A stretch of 64,000 nt of DNA from Selenomonas sp. oral taxon 126 (GCF_001683335.1 NZ_CP016201.1:806488-870487); one strand, 5' to 3'. Positions 24,701 through 33,916 are shown, numbered from the stretch's first letter. A program made the numbers and translations. The notes: generated by a model from the sequence alone, not told the origin.

Positions 24701-26035
24701 CTACTCCTGCTTGCCCGTGTCGACGTTGCTGCGCACAGGCGCATCGTCGCTGTCTGAGCGCGTGGTGCGCCGGGTTGGCTGCTCGACGGGGCCGTCATCT
24801 GCGGCGCGGCGCGAGCTCGCGTGGCGCGTGTCGGAGGAGCTGGTGGTTCCCTCCGTGCGACCGGGGCGCGTGGTGCGCTCATCATCCGCATCGCCCGTAT
24901 TCGTACGCGTGCGCTCGTCGGTGTTCCTGCGCGTGTCCTTCGTGTCGATATCGTCCTTGTCGGAGGACTTTTTGCGGCTACGCGTATCGAGGGCTTCGTC
25001 CGCGCTGACCGCGCGTCCGACGGAGGTATCTCCTGCGGGCAGCTCGACGGCATCTGCAGGGATGGAGTCCTCGTACTCACGCACGGCGCGCTCCATGCGG
25101 CTGCGGTCACTGCTCGTGAGTGTGACGCCGAGGGTGCTCGCCATGCTGCGCCGCAGCTGCGCCATGTCGGGGATCCAGTAGCTGACCTCGTCGATGTAGA
25201 GCGGGCGCCCGGGCACCATGTCGGTGCGCAGCCCCTTCGCCTGCGACTCCTTGAGCGTGCCGATGAACTCGAGCATCTGGCGGACGCTGAGGTCGGTCTT
25301 TACGCTGTCGATGACGCTGGAGATGATCCCGGGCAGGCGCGGCAGGATTGCGGGCGTGGTGACGGCGTCGACGCACGCGCGCATGAATTTCTGCTGGCGG
25401 CGCACGCGCCCGATATCCCCCTCCTCATCGCGGTAGCGCACGTAGGTGACGGCGGTCTTGCCGTCCATGTGCTGCATGCCGGGGCGCAGGTCGATGATGA
25501 GTCCGCCGTCGTCGTCCCACGGATCCTCATAGTACATGCGCTTTTCAACATCGATGTCGATGCCGCCGATGGCATCCACGATCTTCTGAAAGGCGTGGAT
25601 GTTGACGATCACATAGTGGTCGATGCGGATGCCGAGAAAATCCTCCACGGTGCGCTGCGTGAGCTGCTCGCCCCCGTAGGCGTACGCGGCGTTGATCTTG
25701 TCATAGCCGTTCCTAGGGATGGCGACGCGCGTGTCGCGCGGGATGGAGAGGAGCGAGGCTTCATTCTTTACAGGGTCGATGGTCGCGACCATGAGCGTAT
25801 CGCTGCGCCCCACGTCGTCACTGCGCTCGTCCACGCCCATAATCATGATCGTCGCCTTGTCCTTTGCGACGAGCAGTTCCTCCTTGTGCTCGCCCTTCGC
25901 GCGGTCGAGCAGGCTGCTCTGCGCAAAGAATGCGCCCGCGACAGCGGCGAGGACGAAGATGAGAACCGTGCCGAGCAGGACATACGGCCAGACGCGTTTC
26001 TTCTCTGTGCGTCTTTTGGGTGGTAATGTTGTCAA
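24701..26035 (-). CDS. LytR-CpsA-Psr (LCP) family cell-wall ligase
   Basis: 444 residues from TTG 26035. A cytoplasmic basic tail (P-P-K-R-R-T-E-K-K-R) is followed by one membrane helix (V-L-L-G-T-V-L-I-F-V-L-A-A-V-A), then the LCP domain with M-G-V-D-E-R-S, R-S-D-T-L-M-V-A, L-S-I-P-R-D-T-R and V-R-Y-R-D-E-E-G-D-I-G-R-V-R-R-Q-Q. These Arg/Asp residues bind polyprenyl pyrophosphate in the family, which transfers glycopolymers to peptidoglycan. The last 120 residues are a low-complexity Thr/Arg/Asp/Ser tail. No ATG fits near the domain; TTG has AAAGGA about 11 bases upstream. The frame is open to 26218, but that part looks like leader. Confidence 0.82.
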   Translation of the reverse strand: MTTLPPKRRTEKKRVWPYVLLGTVLIFVLAAVAGAFFAQSSLLDRAKGEHKEELLVAKDKATIMIMGVDERSDDVGRSDTLMVATIDPVKNEASLLSIPRDTRVAIPRNGYDKINAAYAYGGEQLTQRTVEDFLGIRIDHYVIVNIHAFQKIVDAIGGIDIDVEKRMYYEDPWDDDGGLIIDLRPGMQHMDGKTAVTYVRYRDEEGDIGRVRRQQKFMRACVDAVTTPAILPRLPGIISSVIDSVKTDLSVRQMLEFIGTLKESQAKGLRTDMVPGRPLYIDEVSYWIPDMAQLRRSMASTLGVTLTSSDRSRMERAVREYEDSIPADAVELPAGDTSVGRAVSADEALDTRSRKKSSDKDDIDTKDTRRNTDERTRTNTGDADDERTTRPGRTEGTTSSSDTRHASSRRAADDGPVEQPTRRTTRSDSDDAPVRSNVDTGKQE

Positions 26036-26255
26036 AACGGGATCGATCCTTTCCGCCCTTATGGAAACACCTGCCGCATAGGCGCGGCAACAGGCAATTC
26101 TTTCCCCCTGCTGCGCGGATGTGTATTCAGCGGCGCCGCCTTGCGTTCGCGCACGCACGCTGATACAATATATCCGTTCAGTATCACATAATATATAGCA
26201 AACGCGCGGAATATGCAAGGTATTCTTCTATCAAATCCAGAAAGGACGCGGCTTT

Positions 26256-26744
26256 ATGGGTGTTGAAATCGAACGAAAATTCAAGGTAAAAGAAGGTTTC
26301 CGTCCGACGGGCATCGGTATCGAAATGGCACAGGGTTATCTCTCGCGTGATCCGAAGCGAACCGTACGAATCCGACGCTCAGGTATGCAGGGATACCTCA
26401 CGATCAAGGGCGAGACACACGGTGCAGCGCGGCTCGAATACGAGTATGAGATCCCCGCCGCAGACGCCGAGGAGCTGCTCGCACTCTGCGAAGAGCCGCT
26501 TGTGGAGAAGACGCGCTATCGCGAGACGGTCGCGGGTCACGTCTGGGAGGTCGATGTGTTCCACGGGGCGAATGCGGGACTCATTGTCGCCGAGATCGAG
26601 CTTTCCTCCGAGGCAGAGACCTTCGTCCTGCCCACATGGGCGGGCGCGGAGGTCACGGGGCTGCCCCGCTACTACAACGCAGCGCTGATCGCACATCCCT
26701 ACAATAAATGGAGTGCGGCAGAGCACACCGGTGTGGACGCATAA
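26256..26744 (+). CDS. CYTH-domain triphosphate tunnel enzyme
   Basis: 162 residues beginning M-G-V-E-I-E-R-K-F, the E-x-E-x-K signature of CYTH proteins. It continues with T-V-R-I-R-R, L-T-I-K-G, Y-E-Y-E-I-P and V-D-V-F-H-G...V-A-E-I-E-L, the charged strands lining the tunnel. Family members hydrolyse inorganic triphosphate or make cAMP; small bacterial ones are usually triphosphatases. ATG 26256 follows GAAAGGACG. It directly precedes the DnaA-box cluster. Confidence 0.85.
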   Translation: MGVEIERKFKVKEGFRPTGIGIEMAQGYLSRDPKRTVRIRRSGMQGYLTIKGETHGAARLEYEYEIPAADAEELLALCEEPLVEKTRYRETVAGHVWEVDVFHGANAGLIVAEIELSSEAETFVLPTWAGAEVTGLPRYYNAALIAHPYNKWSAAEHTGVDA

Positions 26745-26768
26745 AGCGAAGTCCGATCTCGGGAATAC

Positions 26769-27037
26769 TGTGCATAACTGTGGGAATAAGATGGGGATGA
26801 ATCCTCCCCGGATGTCCACAGAACTGTGGATAAAAGGGGTTCTTTCAACTACCAAATATAGATTTTCAGCTAAATTTCATGCAAGATATGGGGTTATCCA
26901 CTACTTTATCCACATTATCCACAGAAATTGGAAAATCGTTCGCTAAAATTATGCACACTGTGCAAAACTATGTGGATAAAGGCGTTTTTGGACTTTTGAA
27001 CAATTTTATCCACAGAGTTCTCCACACCTGTGGATAA
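26769..27037. other. DnaA-box cluster, candidate chromosomal replication origin (oriC)
   Basis: Six perfect copies of TTATCCACA or its complement lie at 26825-26833 (-), 26906-26914 (+), 26915-26923 (+), 26971-26979 (-), 27006-27014 (+) and 27029-27037 (-). Three one-mismatch copies lie at 26769-26777, 26894-26902 and 26949-26957. Nine boxes in 270 bp, with an AT-rich stretch at 26840-26885 and no coding sequence, is the pattern of a DnaA-binding origin. The flanking gyrA (minus, left) and mnmG (plus, right) would both run with the fork. dnaA itself is not in the window, so this could be oriC apart from dnaA or an accessory DnaA-binding site. Confidence 0.75.
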
Positions 27038-27092
27038 TGTGGGAAACGATGGCATCGTTTCGTTATATGTTTTTGGAAGGAATTTTTTACCA

Positions 27093-27770
27093 ATGCAAGA
27101 ATGGGAAATCTGTCTGCGGCTTGTCCTCGCCTGCGCGATGGGCGGCATCATTGGATACGAGCGGCAGATGCGGCATAAATCTGCGGGGCTGCGAACGAAC
27201 ATGCTCGTCGCGCTCGGCTCCTGCCTCATCATGCTCATGTCTCAGGCGCTCTACGACAACGTCGAGGGGAAGACGAATGCCGACCCCGCGCGGCTGGCAG
27301 CGCAGGTCGTTAGCGGCATCGGCTTCCTCGGCGCTGGTGCGATCATGAAGGAGGGGCTGACTGTCACGGGGCTCACGACGGCGGCAACGCTCTGGGTCGT
27401 CGCGGGTGTCGGACTCGCCGTCGGTGCGGGCTTCTACCTCAGCGCGGGCGTCACCACGGCGATCGTCTTCCTGATCCTCGGCAACCTCTCGCGCCTCGAT
27501 GCGTGGGTCGACCACGACCACATGCTCTCGCTCTCCATCCACACCGTCGACCGCCCCGGGCAGATCATGCGCATCAGCGCCTGCATCGAGGATCTGCACC
27601 TGCGTGCGCGCGGCGTCAAGGTCAAGACCGACGAGGACGAGGCGGAGACGGACGGCGAGCGGCGCGTCTATCTGAACTTTGAGGTGTATAACGGCGAACA
27701 TCTGAAGCCCACATTTATTGTAGACACCCTGCGCCAGATCGACGGCGTCCTGCGCGTCGACCTCGTGTGA
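27093..27770 (+). CDS. MgtC/SapB family membrane protein
   Basis: 225 residues. Four to five membrane helices in the first 150 residues carry the MgtC signature G-G-I-I-G-Y-E-R-Q and R-T-N-M-L-V-A-L-G-S, then G-I-G-F-L-G-A-G-A-I-M and G-L-T-T-A-A-T-L-W-V. An ACT-like cytoplasmic domain follows (V-D-R-P-G-Q-I-M-R-I). The family is linked to Mg2+ limitation and, in pathogens, to F-ATPase control. ATG 27093 follows GGAAGGA; the longer frame from 27030 would overlap a DnaA box and is rejected. Confidence 0.88.
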   Translation: MQEWEICLRLVLACAMGGIIGYERQMRHKSAGLRTNMLVALGSCLIMLMSQALYDNVEGKTNADPARLAAQVVSGIGFLGAGAIMKEGLTVTGLTTAATLWVVAGVGLAVGAGFYLSAGVTTAIVFLILGNLSRLDAWVDHDHMLSLSIHTVDRPGQIMRISACIEDLHLRARGVKVKTDEDEAETDGERRVYLNFEVYNGEHLKPTFIVDTLRQIDGVLRVDLV

Positions 27771-27773
27771 GGC

Positions 27774-27884
27774 TTGATGCAATGGGCGAAATATTGTAAA
27801 ATAAGCATAGAAAAAGGGCACTGCCGCTCAGCGGTTGCCCCTAATTTTGTGGCAGAGAAAGCCCCCGCGCAGGGGGCTTTTTCT
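27774..27884 (+). ncRNA. orphan antitoxin-type small RNA
   Basis: TTGATG (27774-27779) and TAAAAT (27797-27802), 17 bp apart, precede AGCATAGAAAAAGGGCACTG and CCGCTCAGCGGTTGCCCC, nearly identical to the 5' part of the antisense RNA at 34082. The transcript would end at the AAAGCCCCC/GGGGGCTTT terminator (27857-27884). No 22-residue toxin frame lies opposite it. The hairpin may also terminate the cobalamin operon on the other strand. Confidence 0.6.
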
Positions 27885-27888
27885 ATGT

Positions 27889-28662
27889 TTATTTCACATC
27901 GTACTGCGGCAGATATCTGATGTAGATACGTCCGCTGTCATCCCGCTCGACCTTGGAATGAACCTCATAGAGGTCGTGGATGAACTCCTCGGTGAGGAGC
28001 TGCGCGGGTGTGCCGAGTCCGACAACGCGCCCCTGTTTGATTGCGATGAGGCGATCACAGTAGAGTGCGGCGATGTTCAGATCGTGAATCGCCGCCGCAA
28101 CGGTGAGACCCAGCCCCTTTACGATGTCCATGATCTGCAGCTGATATTTGATGTCCAGATGGTTCGTCGGCTCATCGAGGATCATGCACTCCGCCTCCTG
28201 CGTAAGCGCCCGCGCGAGGATCACGCGCTGCTGCTCCCCGCCCGATAGGCTTGAGAAGTTTCGCTCCGCGCAGTGCTCCATGCCGACCGTGGCAAGTGCC
28301 CGCCGTGCAATCTCATAGTCGCCTGCATTGTCGCGATCGAGGAGCCGCTTGTACGGCGAGCGCCCCATGAGGACGACCTCCATGACACTGAAATCAAAGC
28401 TGTAGAAATTGTGCTGCGCGACAACGGAGAGCTGCAGCGCGGACTCCCGATAGGAGAGCTCGTCGAGGTTCTGCCCGTTCAGCGTAATTTTCCCCGCTGA
28501 CGGTGTCTGCACGCGGTAGATGCATTTTAGGAACATACTCTTACCGCTGCCATTCGGCCCGATGATGCCGAGGAATTCCTTCGGTCTCAGATGAAAGTCC
28601 AGCCCCTTCAGAATCTCCTTGTCACCGATGAAGAGTTTCACCGCCTCAGCCAGTATTTCCAT
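27889..28662 (-). CDS. btuD: cobalamin/Fe-siderophore-type ABC transporter ATPase (BtuD-like)
   Basis: 257 residues, the energising subunit of a BtuCDF-type importer. Walker A G-P-N-G-S-G-K-S near residue 33, Q-loop V-V-A-Q-H-N, signature L-S-G-G-E-Q-Q-R, Walker B M-I-L-D-E-P-T-N-H-L-D and H-loop A-A-I-H-D-L-N are all intact. The start at 28662 has GGAGGG in place and lies one base after the permease stop. Vitamin B12 is the expected cargo because the riboswitch-controlled receptor heads this gene run; the ATPase alone would fit a siderophore system equally well. Confidence 0.82.
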   Translation of the reverse strand: MEILAEAVKLFIGDKEILKGLDFHLRPKEFLGIIGPNGSGKSMFLKCIYRVQTPSAGKITLNGQNLDELSYRESALQLSVVAQHNFYSFDFSVMEVVLMGRSPYKRLLDRDNAGDYEIARRALATVGMEHCAERNFSSLSGGEQQRVILARALTQEAECMILDEPTNHLDIKYQLQIMDIVKGLGLTVAAAIHDLNIAALYCDRLIAIKQGRVVGLGTPAQLLTEEFIHDLYEVHSKVERDDSGRIYIRYLPQYDVK

Positions 28663-28663
28663 A

Positions 28664-29719
28664 TCACTGCCCTCCGAATCCATAGGTGCGTTTCACCATG
28701 AGATAGATAAATGCGGGTGCGCCGACAAGCGCGATGAGAATGCCGATGGGCAGCTCCGTATGCGGGATGATGACGCGGCAGAGCCCGTCGGCAACAACGA
28801 GGAAGATGGCGCCTGTGAGCGCCGTGACGGGAATGAGCCGCTTGTGATCCGTGCCGACAAGCATCCGCACGACATGGGGCACGACGAGTCCCACGAAGCC
28901 GATCATGCCTGCGGCAAAGACGGCGAAGCCCACAACAAGCGCGCTGACAATGAGATAGCCCTGCCGATAGGGATGCAGATCCGTGCCGAGCGTGATCGCG
29001 GACTCATCGCCGAGCAGCATGAGGTTGAGGATGCGGCTTTGCGACCAGAAGAAGAGGACGGCGAGCGCAACGATGCCGCCGATGATCGCCATGTGCTCCC
29101 ATTTCGCCCCCGCCAGACTGCCCATCATCCAGTAGGTGATGGTCTGAATGCCCTCCTTGTCGTTTGCAAAATAGACGATGAAGCTCGAAAACGCGCTGCA
29201 CACGGCGCTGAGCGCCATGCCGCCGAGCAGCAGCTTCATCGCGCTGGCGCGTCCGCCGAGATTCGCAATAAAGAGGACGCCGATGGAGACGGCAAACGCC
29301 CCGAGAAAGGCGGAGATGCCGACGGCGTTCTCCCCGAGCGCCGCGCCGATGCCGAGGAGGACGGCGGAGGTCGCGCCGAGGGACGCACCCGCAGAGATGC
29401 CGAGGATGTACGGATCGGCGAGCGGGTTCTTCACGATTGCCTGCATGATGACGCCGCAGGTCGCAAGCCCCGCGCCGATGATGGCGGCGAGGAGGAGACG
29501 TGGCAGGCGCAGAAGCCATACAATGTCATGCACAGGTCCCTTGCCCGCTGTGTCGATGGGGGTGCCGCTGCCCAGCTGGTCGAGGATGGCGGTAGCGATC
29601 ACGTCCGGCGGCAGATTGACCGTCCCGATCGAGAGCGCCCAGAAGAGCGCGGCAATGAGAAGTGCAACGAGCAGGAGGCACAGGAGTGCCGTGCCTGTTC
29701 GCGAAAAGAATTGCTGCAT
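28664..29719 (-). CDS. btuC: FecCD-family permease (BtuC-like)
   Basis: 351 residues with about ten hydrophobic segments and the family blocks L-R-L-P-R-L-L-L-A-A-I-I-G-A-G-L-A, N-P-L-A-D-P-Y-I-L-G-I-S-A-G-A and G-M-I-G-F-V-G-L-V-V-P-H-V-V-R. It forms the inner-membrane channel with BtuD. ATG 29719 with GGGAGA is preferred to the ATG at 29737. It lies 101 bp after the binding-protein gene, with a repeat palindrome in between. Confidence 0.82.
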   Translation of the reverse strand: MQQFFSRTGTALLCLLLVALLIAALFWALSIGTVNLPPDVIATAILDQLGSGTPIDTAGKGPVHDIVWLLRLPRLLLAAIIGAGLATCGVIMQAIVKNPLADPYILGISAGASLGATSAVLLGIGAALGENAVGISAFLGAFAVSIGVLFIANLGGRASAMKLLLGGMALSAVCSAFSSFIVYFANDKEGIQTITYWMMGSLAGAKWEHMAIIGGIVALAVLFFWSQSRILNLMLLGDESAITLGTDLHPYRQGYLIVSALVVGFAVFAAGMIGFVGLVVPHVVRMLVGTDHKRLIPVTALTGAIFLVVADGLCRVIIPHTELPIGILIALVGAPAFIYLMVKRTYGFGGQ

Positions 29720-29755
29720 AGGATTCTCCCTTGTCATATCAGCTTCCCTTGTCTG

Positions 29756-29820
29756 AGACAGAGAATGCTTCGGAACTACGTCATATGAGCTTCCCCCGTC
29801 GAAACGGGGGAGGCTGGGGA
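29756..29820. repeat. GC palindrome between btuF-like and btuC-like genes
   Basis: CTTCCCCCGTCGAAACGGGG and GAGG form a strong hairpin within the operon, of the same class as those at 6880 and 59180. It may lower expression of the downstream permease genes. Confidence 0.5.
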
Positions 29821-30840
29821 TTACGGCGTATCATAAATCTCGGGATAAAGCCCGTGGGCAAAGATCGTGATGCCGTCGTAGGTGCGGATGCCCGCGCTGT
29901 AGACAGCATAGAGCGGCACGGTGTAGATGCGGTGCTGCTGCACACAGGAGAGGGAGCGCAGCGCAGGGTTCTCATAGAGCCGTGCGAGGATTGCATCCTC
30001 ATTCCCATAGTCGTCCTCGATGACGACGAGGAAGATGGCATCGGGGTCAAGCTCGATGATCTCCTCCATGCTCAGACTATGCCCGTCTGCCGCCAGATGC
30101 TCCGCGCCGAGCGCGCGCATCATGTCGCCCGCAAGGGTCGCCTCTCCGTAGGAGCGGATCTCCTTGCCCATCAGCTCGATGACGAGGGCGCGCGGCCGCT
30201 TCTCCATGTGGGCGGTGCGCCCCGCGACATAGGCAATCTCATCCTGCATCTCGCCGACAAGCGCCGCCGCCCGTTCCTCCCTGCCGAAGATACGCCCCAT
30301 ATTCTCGATGTCCGCAATCTCCTGCGCGATGGTCTTCGTCCTCACCGCACGCGCAGAGGACGGGGCGATGTAGGTATGTACCCCGCGCCCCGCCCAGAAG
30401 TCCGTCCCGCGCAGCACCTTCGGCGAGAAGGTGGACGACCAGCCGACGATGAGGTCGGGCTGCATCATGAGAATCGTCTCGACATCGAGGTTCTCAAGGC
30501 TTGTATAGGGGATCGCCTCGTACGCCGCACGGTACTCCGGGCGGATGTACTTTGCATTCGGTACCCCCATCCCCACAACGATCCGATCCCCCACACCGAG
30601 CGCAAGGAGCGTCTCGATCGAGTTCTGCCAGACCGCGACTACGCGCTGCGGCGGTCTTTCATAGACTGCTGAAACCGGCTCGCCCTTCTCATTGATATTC
30701 TCAATCGTCACGGGCGTATACGCTGCATCCGCCTGCTCCGTCATAGCGGGGCGGTGCTCGCTTTCATGCACGTGCACGATGGGGCTGCACGCCGCGCACA
30801 GGAGGGCGAGCGCGGGGAGCAGAACGTAAAAATTTTTCAT
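29821..30840 (-). CDS. btuF: periplasmic substrate-binding lipoprotein (BtuF-like)
   Basis: 339 residues with a lipobox (L-A-L-L-C-A-A-C). The type III binding-protein fold follows: P-Q-R-V-V-A-V-W-Q-N near the start, L-D-V-E-T-I-L-M-M-Q-P-D-L-I-V-G and L-D-P-D-A-I-F-L-V-V-I, joined by a long helix. ATG 30840 follows GGGAGGAAGG; the frame extends to 30978, overlapping the receptor gene, but that part lacks a signal peptide. Cobalamin is inferred from the operon; the binding site cannot be read. Confidence 0.78.
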   Translation of the reverse strand: MKNFYVLLPALALLCAACSPIVHVHESEHRPAMTEQADAAYTPVTIENINEKGEPVSAVYERPPQRVVAVWQNSIETLLALGVGDRIVVGMGVPNAKYIRPEYRAAYEAIPYTSLENLDVETILMMQPDLIVGWSSTFSPKVLRGTDFWAGRGVHTYIAPSSARAVRTKTIAQEIADIENMGRIFGREERAAALVGEMQDEIAYVAGRTAHMEKRPRALVIELMGKEIRSYGEATLAGDMMRALGAEHLAADGHSLSMEEIIELDPDAIFLVVIEDDYGNEDAILARLYENPALRSLSCVQQHRIYTVPLYAVYSAGIRTYDGITIFAHGLYPEIYDTP

Positions 30841-30908
30841 CCTTCCTCCCACAGAAAGAGACGCAAGGCATTCCTGTACGTCAGAAATGTCTTGCGTCCT
30901 TTCATTTC

Positions 30909-33366
30909 TTAGAATGTGTAGCGTGCGCCGACCATCAAAGAGCGGCCGGGCATGGCAGAGGAACCGATGCCGTTCCACGCATTATACGAGGTCTGGTATG
31001 CCTCGTTCGTGAGGTTGGTCACTGCGACGTAGCCCGTCAGATCGGGGGTAAAGCTGTAGTTGAAGTTCCAGTCGAGGACGAGGAATTGATTGTCCGTGAA
31101 CGCGGTGCGGCTGCATCCCGTGTACCAGTTCATCAGCATTCCCGTATAGATTTTCCCCTTTTCATAGGAGAGGTTGAGCGCATAGTGGTTCGCCGGGCGC
31201 AGACGGTTGATCTGCGTATTGATGTCACTGCCGCTCTGATAGCCCCAGTTCGGATCGAGCACCCAGCCCGGCTTTGCCATCCATTTATCGACCATGTGGG
31301 AGTAGGACGCACTCATGGAGAAATGCTTGTCAAAGGCGTGGTCAAACGTGATGTTGAAGGACTTCTTGTCCTCACGCGCATTGACTGCTGTGCTCTCGAA
31401 TGTGCTCGTGGTATCGTCCCAGATCGGCAAGGTCGCAATCGCGTTGCTCATGCGCGTCCAGTCATAGTGGACGGCGAGCGCGGTATACTGCGAGAACTCC
31501 TTGCGCACACCCAGCGTCCACACATCGCCGCGCTCGTCCTTCAGCGGTGTATTGAAGACGCCGTCCGTCTCGGTGTAGTCGCCCTGACGCAGCGGGCGAT
31601 AGATCTTCGTCCAGCCGAAATACATGCTGAGCGTGTCGTCAAAGAGATACTCCGTATTGAGCGCCGGCGTGATGAAATTCGCCTTGCCCTTTCCCTGCAC
31701 ATCGTCTCCTGTCGTTGAGGAGTGATAGCCCGAGTAGTAGGAATAGCGCAGAGCAGGCGTCAGATCCCAGTTCTCCGTAATGTGGATCTTATCCTGCACA
31801 TAGGCGAGCACAGAGTCACGCGCGGTATGGGATTCTCTGACGCTACCGTCATTCTGAATGCGTTTTGAATAGTTCTTTGCCTTGTCATAGGTGAGGCTGG
31901 CGATGACATCGTTCTTGCCGATGGACTTTGCATACTGTACCTGGAAGCCACGGTTGCGCTCCTCGCGCCAGCTCGTCGGCTCCAATGCCGTTCCGCCCGT
32001 CTTCTCCAGCCATTCCTGCAGCTTTGCAGGGTCTCCGCCCGGGAACGGAGCGAGATGGTCGCTGATCCACTGCTTGAGCTCGGCGGCGGTTGCACCACCC
32101 GGGAATCTTGTCCGGTAGTCCTGAACGAGCTCATTGCGGCTTCGATCTCTCCATACGAATTTGTCACGGTTGGCATAACGATGGTTCTGATCGTAGAGAC
32201 GAACGAAGCTCTCCATGCCGCCATCCTTGTCGAACGTCCATTGCAGCTCCCAGTCGTTGTGTTTGAACCTGCTAAATGAGTTGTAGAGAGAACCGTCGAG
32301 TGCATAGAGGTTCGCATAGCCGGGATTGCGCGTGTCGCCGGCGAGTGTGCGCGCCGGTTCCCATGTACCGGTTTTGGGGTTGACCCCGCCCTTGAGCGCT
32401 CTGTTTGCGTCCAGCTGACCGACGGCAGCGCCGAAGATAATGCGCTCCCAGTCGTCCTGATTCCAGTATTTGAGGCGCGGCGTCGAGATGGGGTAACCGT
32501 CCTTGCCCGCCTTGTAGTTGTACCAGAGCTTAATGCTCTGGTCTTTACCGAGATCTTTATCGAGACGAATGTTGACCGCATCTTCCTTCCAGCGTGAGCC
32601 GCCGAGCGTCCCCGTCTGCCCCGTCTCGCCGTCGACATACTCCGTGTCGCCGCTCATATTGCGCGTGACCGTACCGAAATAGTGGAACGTCGGATCGTCC
32701 TGCAGCGCACCCGAGAAGGTGAGTGAATAGTTGTGCTTGCGCCACGAACCCGTGGAGAGGTCGAGCGTCCCCTTTTGCTCGACCGCACCCTTGCGCGTGA
32801 TGATGTTGATGACGCCGCCCGTCGCGTCCGGACCATAGACCGAGGCGCCGGGGCCCTTGATGACCTCGATCTTGTCCACGCTCTCGATGCCAAGCAGCTG
32901 GTCGATATTGACGCCTGTAGACTTGCTGCCCGAGGTACTGTCATCGCCGATGCGCGTACTCGTGAGGTTGTCCACGCGCCGCCCGTCGATGAGGATGATA
33001 ACGCGCGAGTCGCCGTTGATGAGCACGCCGTTGTTGTAGAACTGATAGCCATACTCACCACCGCGGTAGCCGGGGTTCTGGAATGTCACGCCCGGGATGC
33101 GCTTGATCGCCTCCGTGAGATCCATGTAGTGACGCTTCTCGATCTCCTCGCGCGTGATGACCTTCACATCGCCGCCCGTACGGTAGTACGACTGCTCCGT
33201 CACCGTATCGCCGAACTGGTTGATCGTCTGCTCCGCCTCGACCACGATATTATCAATCGTGTAGGATTGCAGATTTTCATCATGTCCCGCATAGACAGAT
33301 GTCTGCCCCCCCCCCGGCGGACAGGAGCCCTGCAAGAATGGCGAGTGTGAGATGTCTCTTTTTCAT
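30909..33366 (-). CDS. TonB-dependent receptor under cobalamin riboswitch, frameshifted at a G10 tract
   Basis: With the frame corrected this is an 818-residue outer-membrane receptor: signal peptide M-K-K-R-H-L-T-L-A-I-L-A-G-L-L-S-A, TonB box Y-T-I-D-N-I-V-V-E-A, plug with V-I-T-R-E-E-I-E-K-R and V-Y-G-P-D-A-T-G-G-V-I-N-I-I, and a barrel ending V-G-A-R-Y-T-F. ATG 33366 has AAGGAGG. Minus-strand G10 (33306-33315) shifts the frame so that translation stops after 28 codons; nine G would join the two parts. It is thus OFF in this sequence, by phase variation or a base-calling error. It is longer than E. coli BtuB (about 600), but the B12 riboswitch upstream argues for a corrinoid. Confidence 0.85.
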
Positions 33367-33416
33367 ATTTTCCTCCTTGATGTGGGTCGGTACCCACGTT
33401 CTCCCAGCGAACGGCA

Positions 33417-33678
33417 TAAAAAAGGCGGCTCTCCACACAAAAAGAAAGTCGCCGTATCCTCACGGTAGACTCTCCTCCCCATCGCTCGTGGATCGTCAGC
33501 GAGTATGAAACAGGCAGTTCTCCTGGCTCGGAATCCTCACGCGGCTGCGTCTTCCCAAGGTTTCCCTCAGTGACCGGACACACGTCCATGCAGCTCTGCT
33601 CTTCCTCACAGTGGCGGGACCGCTCCGGCATCGACCGGATTCCCTATTAAGCCCCATCGGGGGCACCTGTTTTCTATG
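33417..33678 (-). promoter_or_regulatory. cobalamin (B12) riboswitch with terminator
   Basis: On the minus strand the leader reads ACAGGTGCC near 33675, then GGGAATCCGGT, GCGGTCCCGCCACTG and the B12 box GAGCCAGGAGAACTGCC (33513-33529), the conserved core of the cobalamin aptamer. Downstream, an imperfect CGGC/GCCG stem followed by TTTTTT (33417-33456) forms a terminator. A GTGGGT-loop-ACCCAC hairpin (33381-33396) lies just before the Shine-Dalgarno. Adenosylcobalamin would switch off the receptor and perhaps the whole transport operon. Confidence 0.9.
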
Positions 33679-33788
33679 CAGTTCTCATCTATACTCGCAT
33701 CATCTTAATTTATCTTCTCTCGTTTGTCAATTAAAAATAACGGAAAATAATTCTCAAATAAGCATATCATGCGATAATCCCCCGATGC

Positions 33789-33915
33789 TTGACGAAGCGG
33801 ATGGAATATTGTAAAATAAGCATAGAAAAAGGGCCCTGCCGATGGGCGGCCGCCCCAACGCTATGACAGAGAGATTCCCCGCCTACGATTTGGAGCGCAA
33901 GGCGGGGTTTTCTCG
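33789..33915 (+). ncRNA. type I antitoxin RNA, cassette 1
   Basis: TTGACG (33789-33794) and TAAAAT (33812-33817) with a 17-bp spacer drive a short RNA beginning near 33823 (CATAGAAAAAGGGC) and ending at CCCCGCCT/AGGCGGGG plus TTTTC (33877-33912). It converges on the toxin mRNA from the other strand, the two overlapping over the shared terminator hairpin as in txpA/ratA-type systems. Confidence 0.7.
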
Positions 33916-33916
33916 T

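Noticed and set aside
32557..33350. Plus-strand ORF of 205 codons (32733-33350) opposite the corrinoid receptor
   Set aside because: It is the shadow of the plug domain; the minus-strand gene is clear and lies behind the riboswitch.
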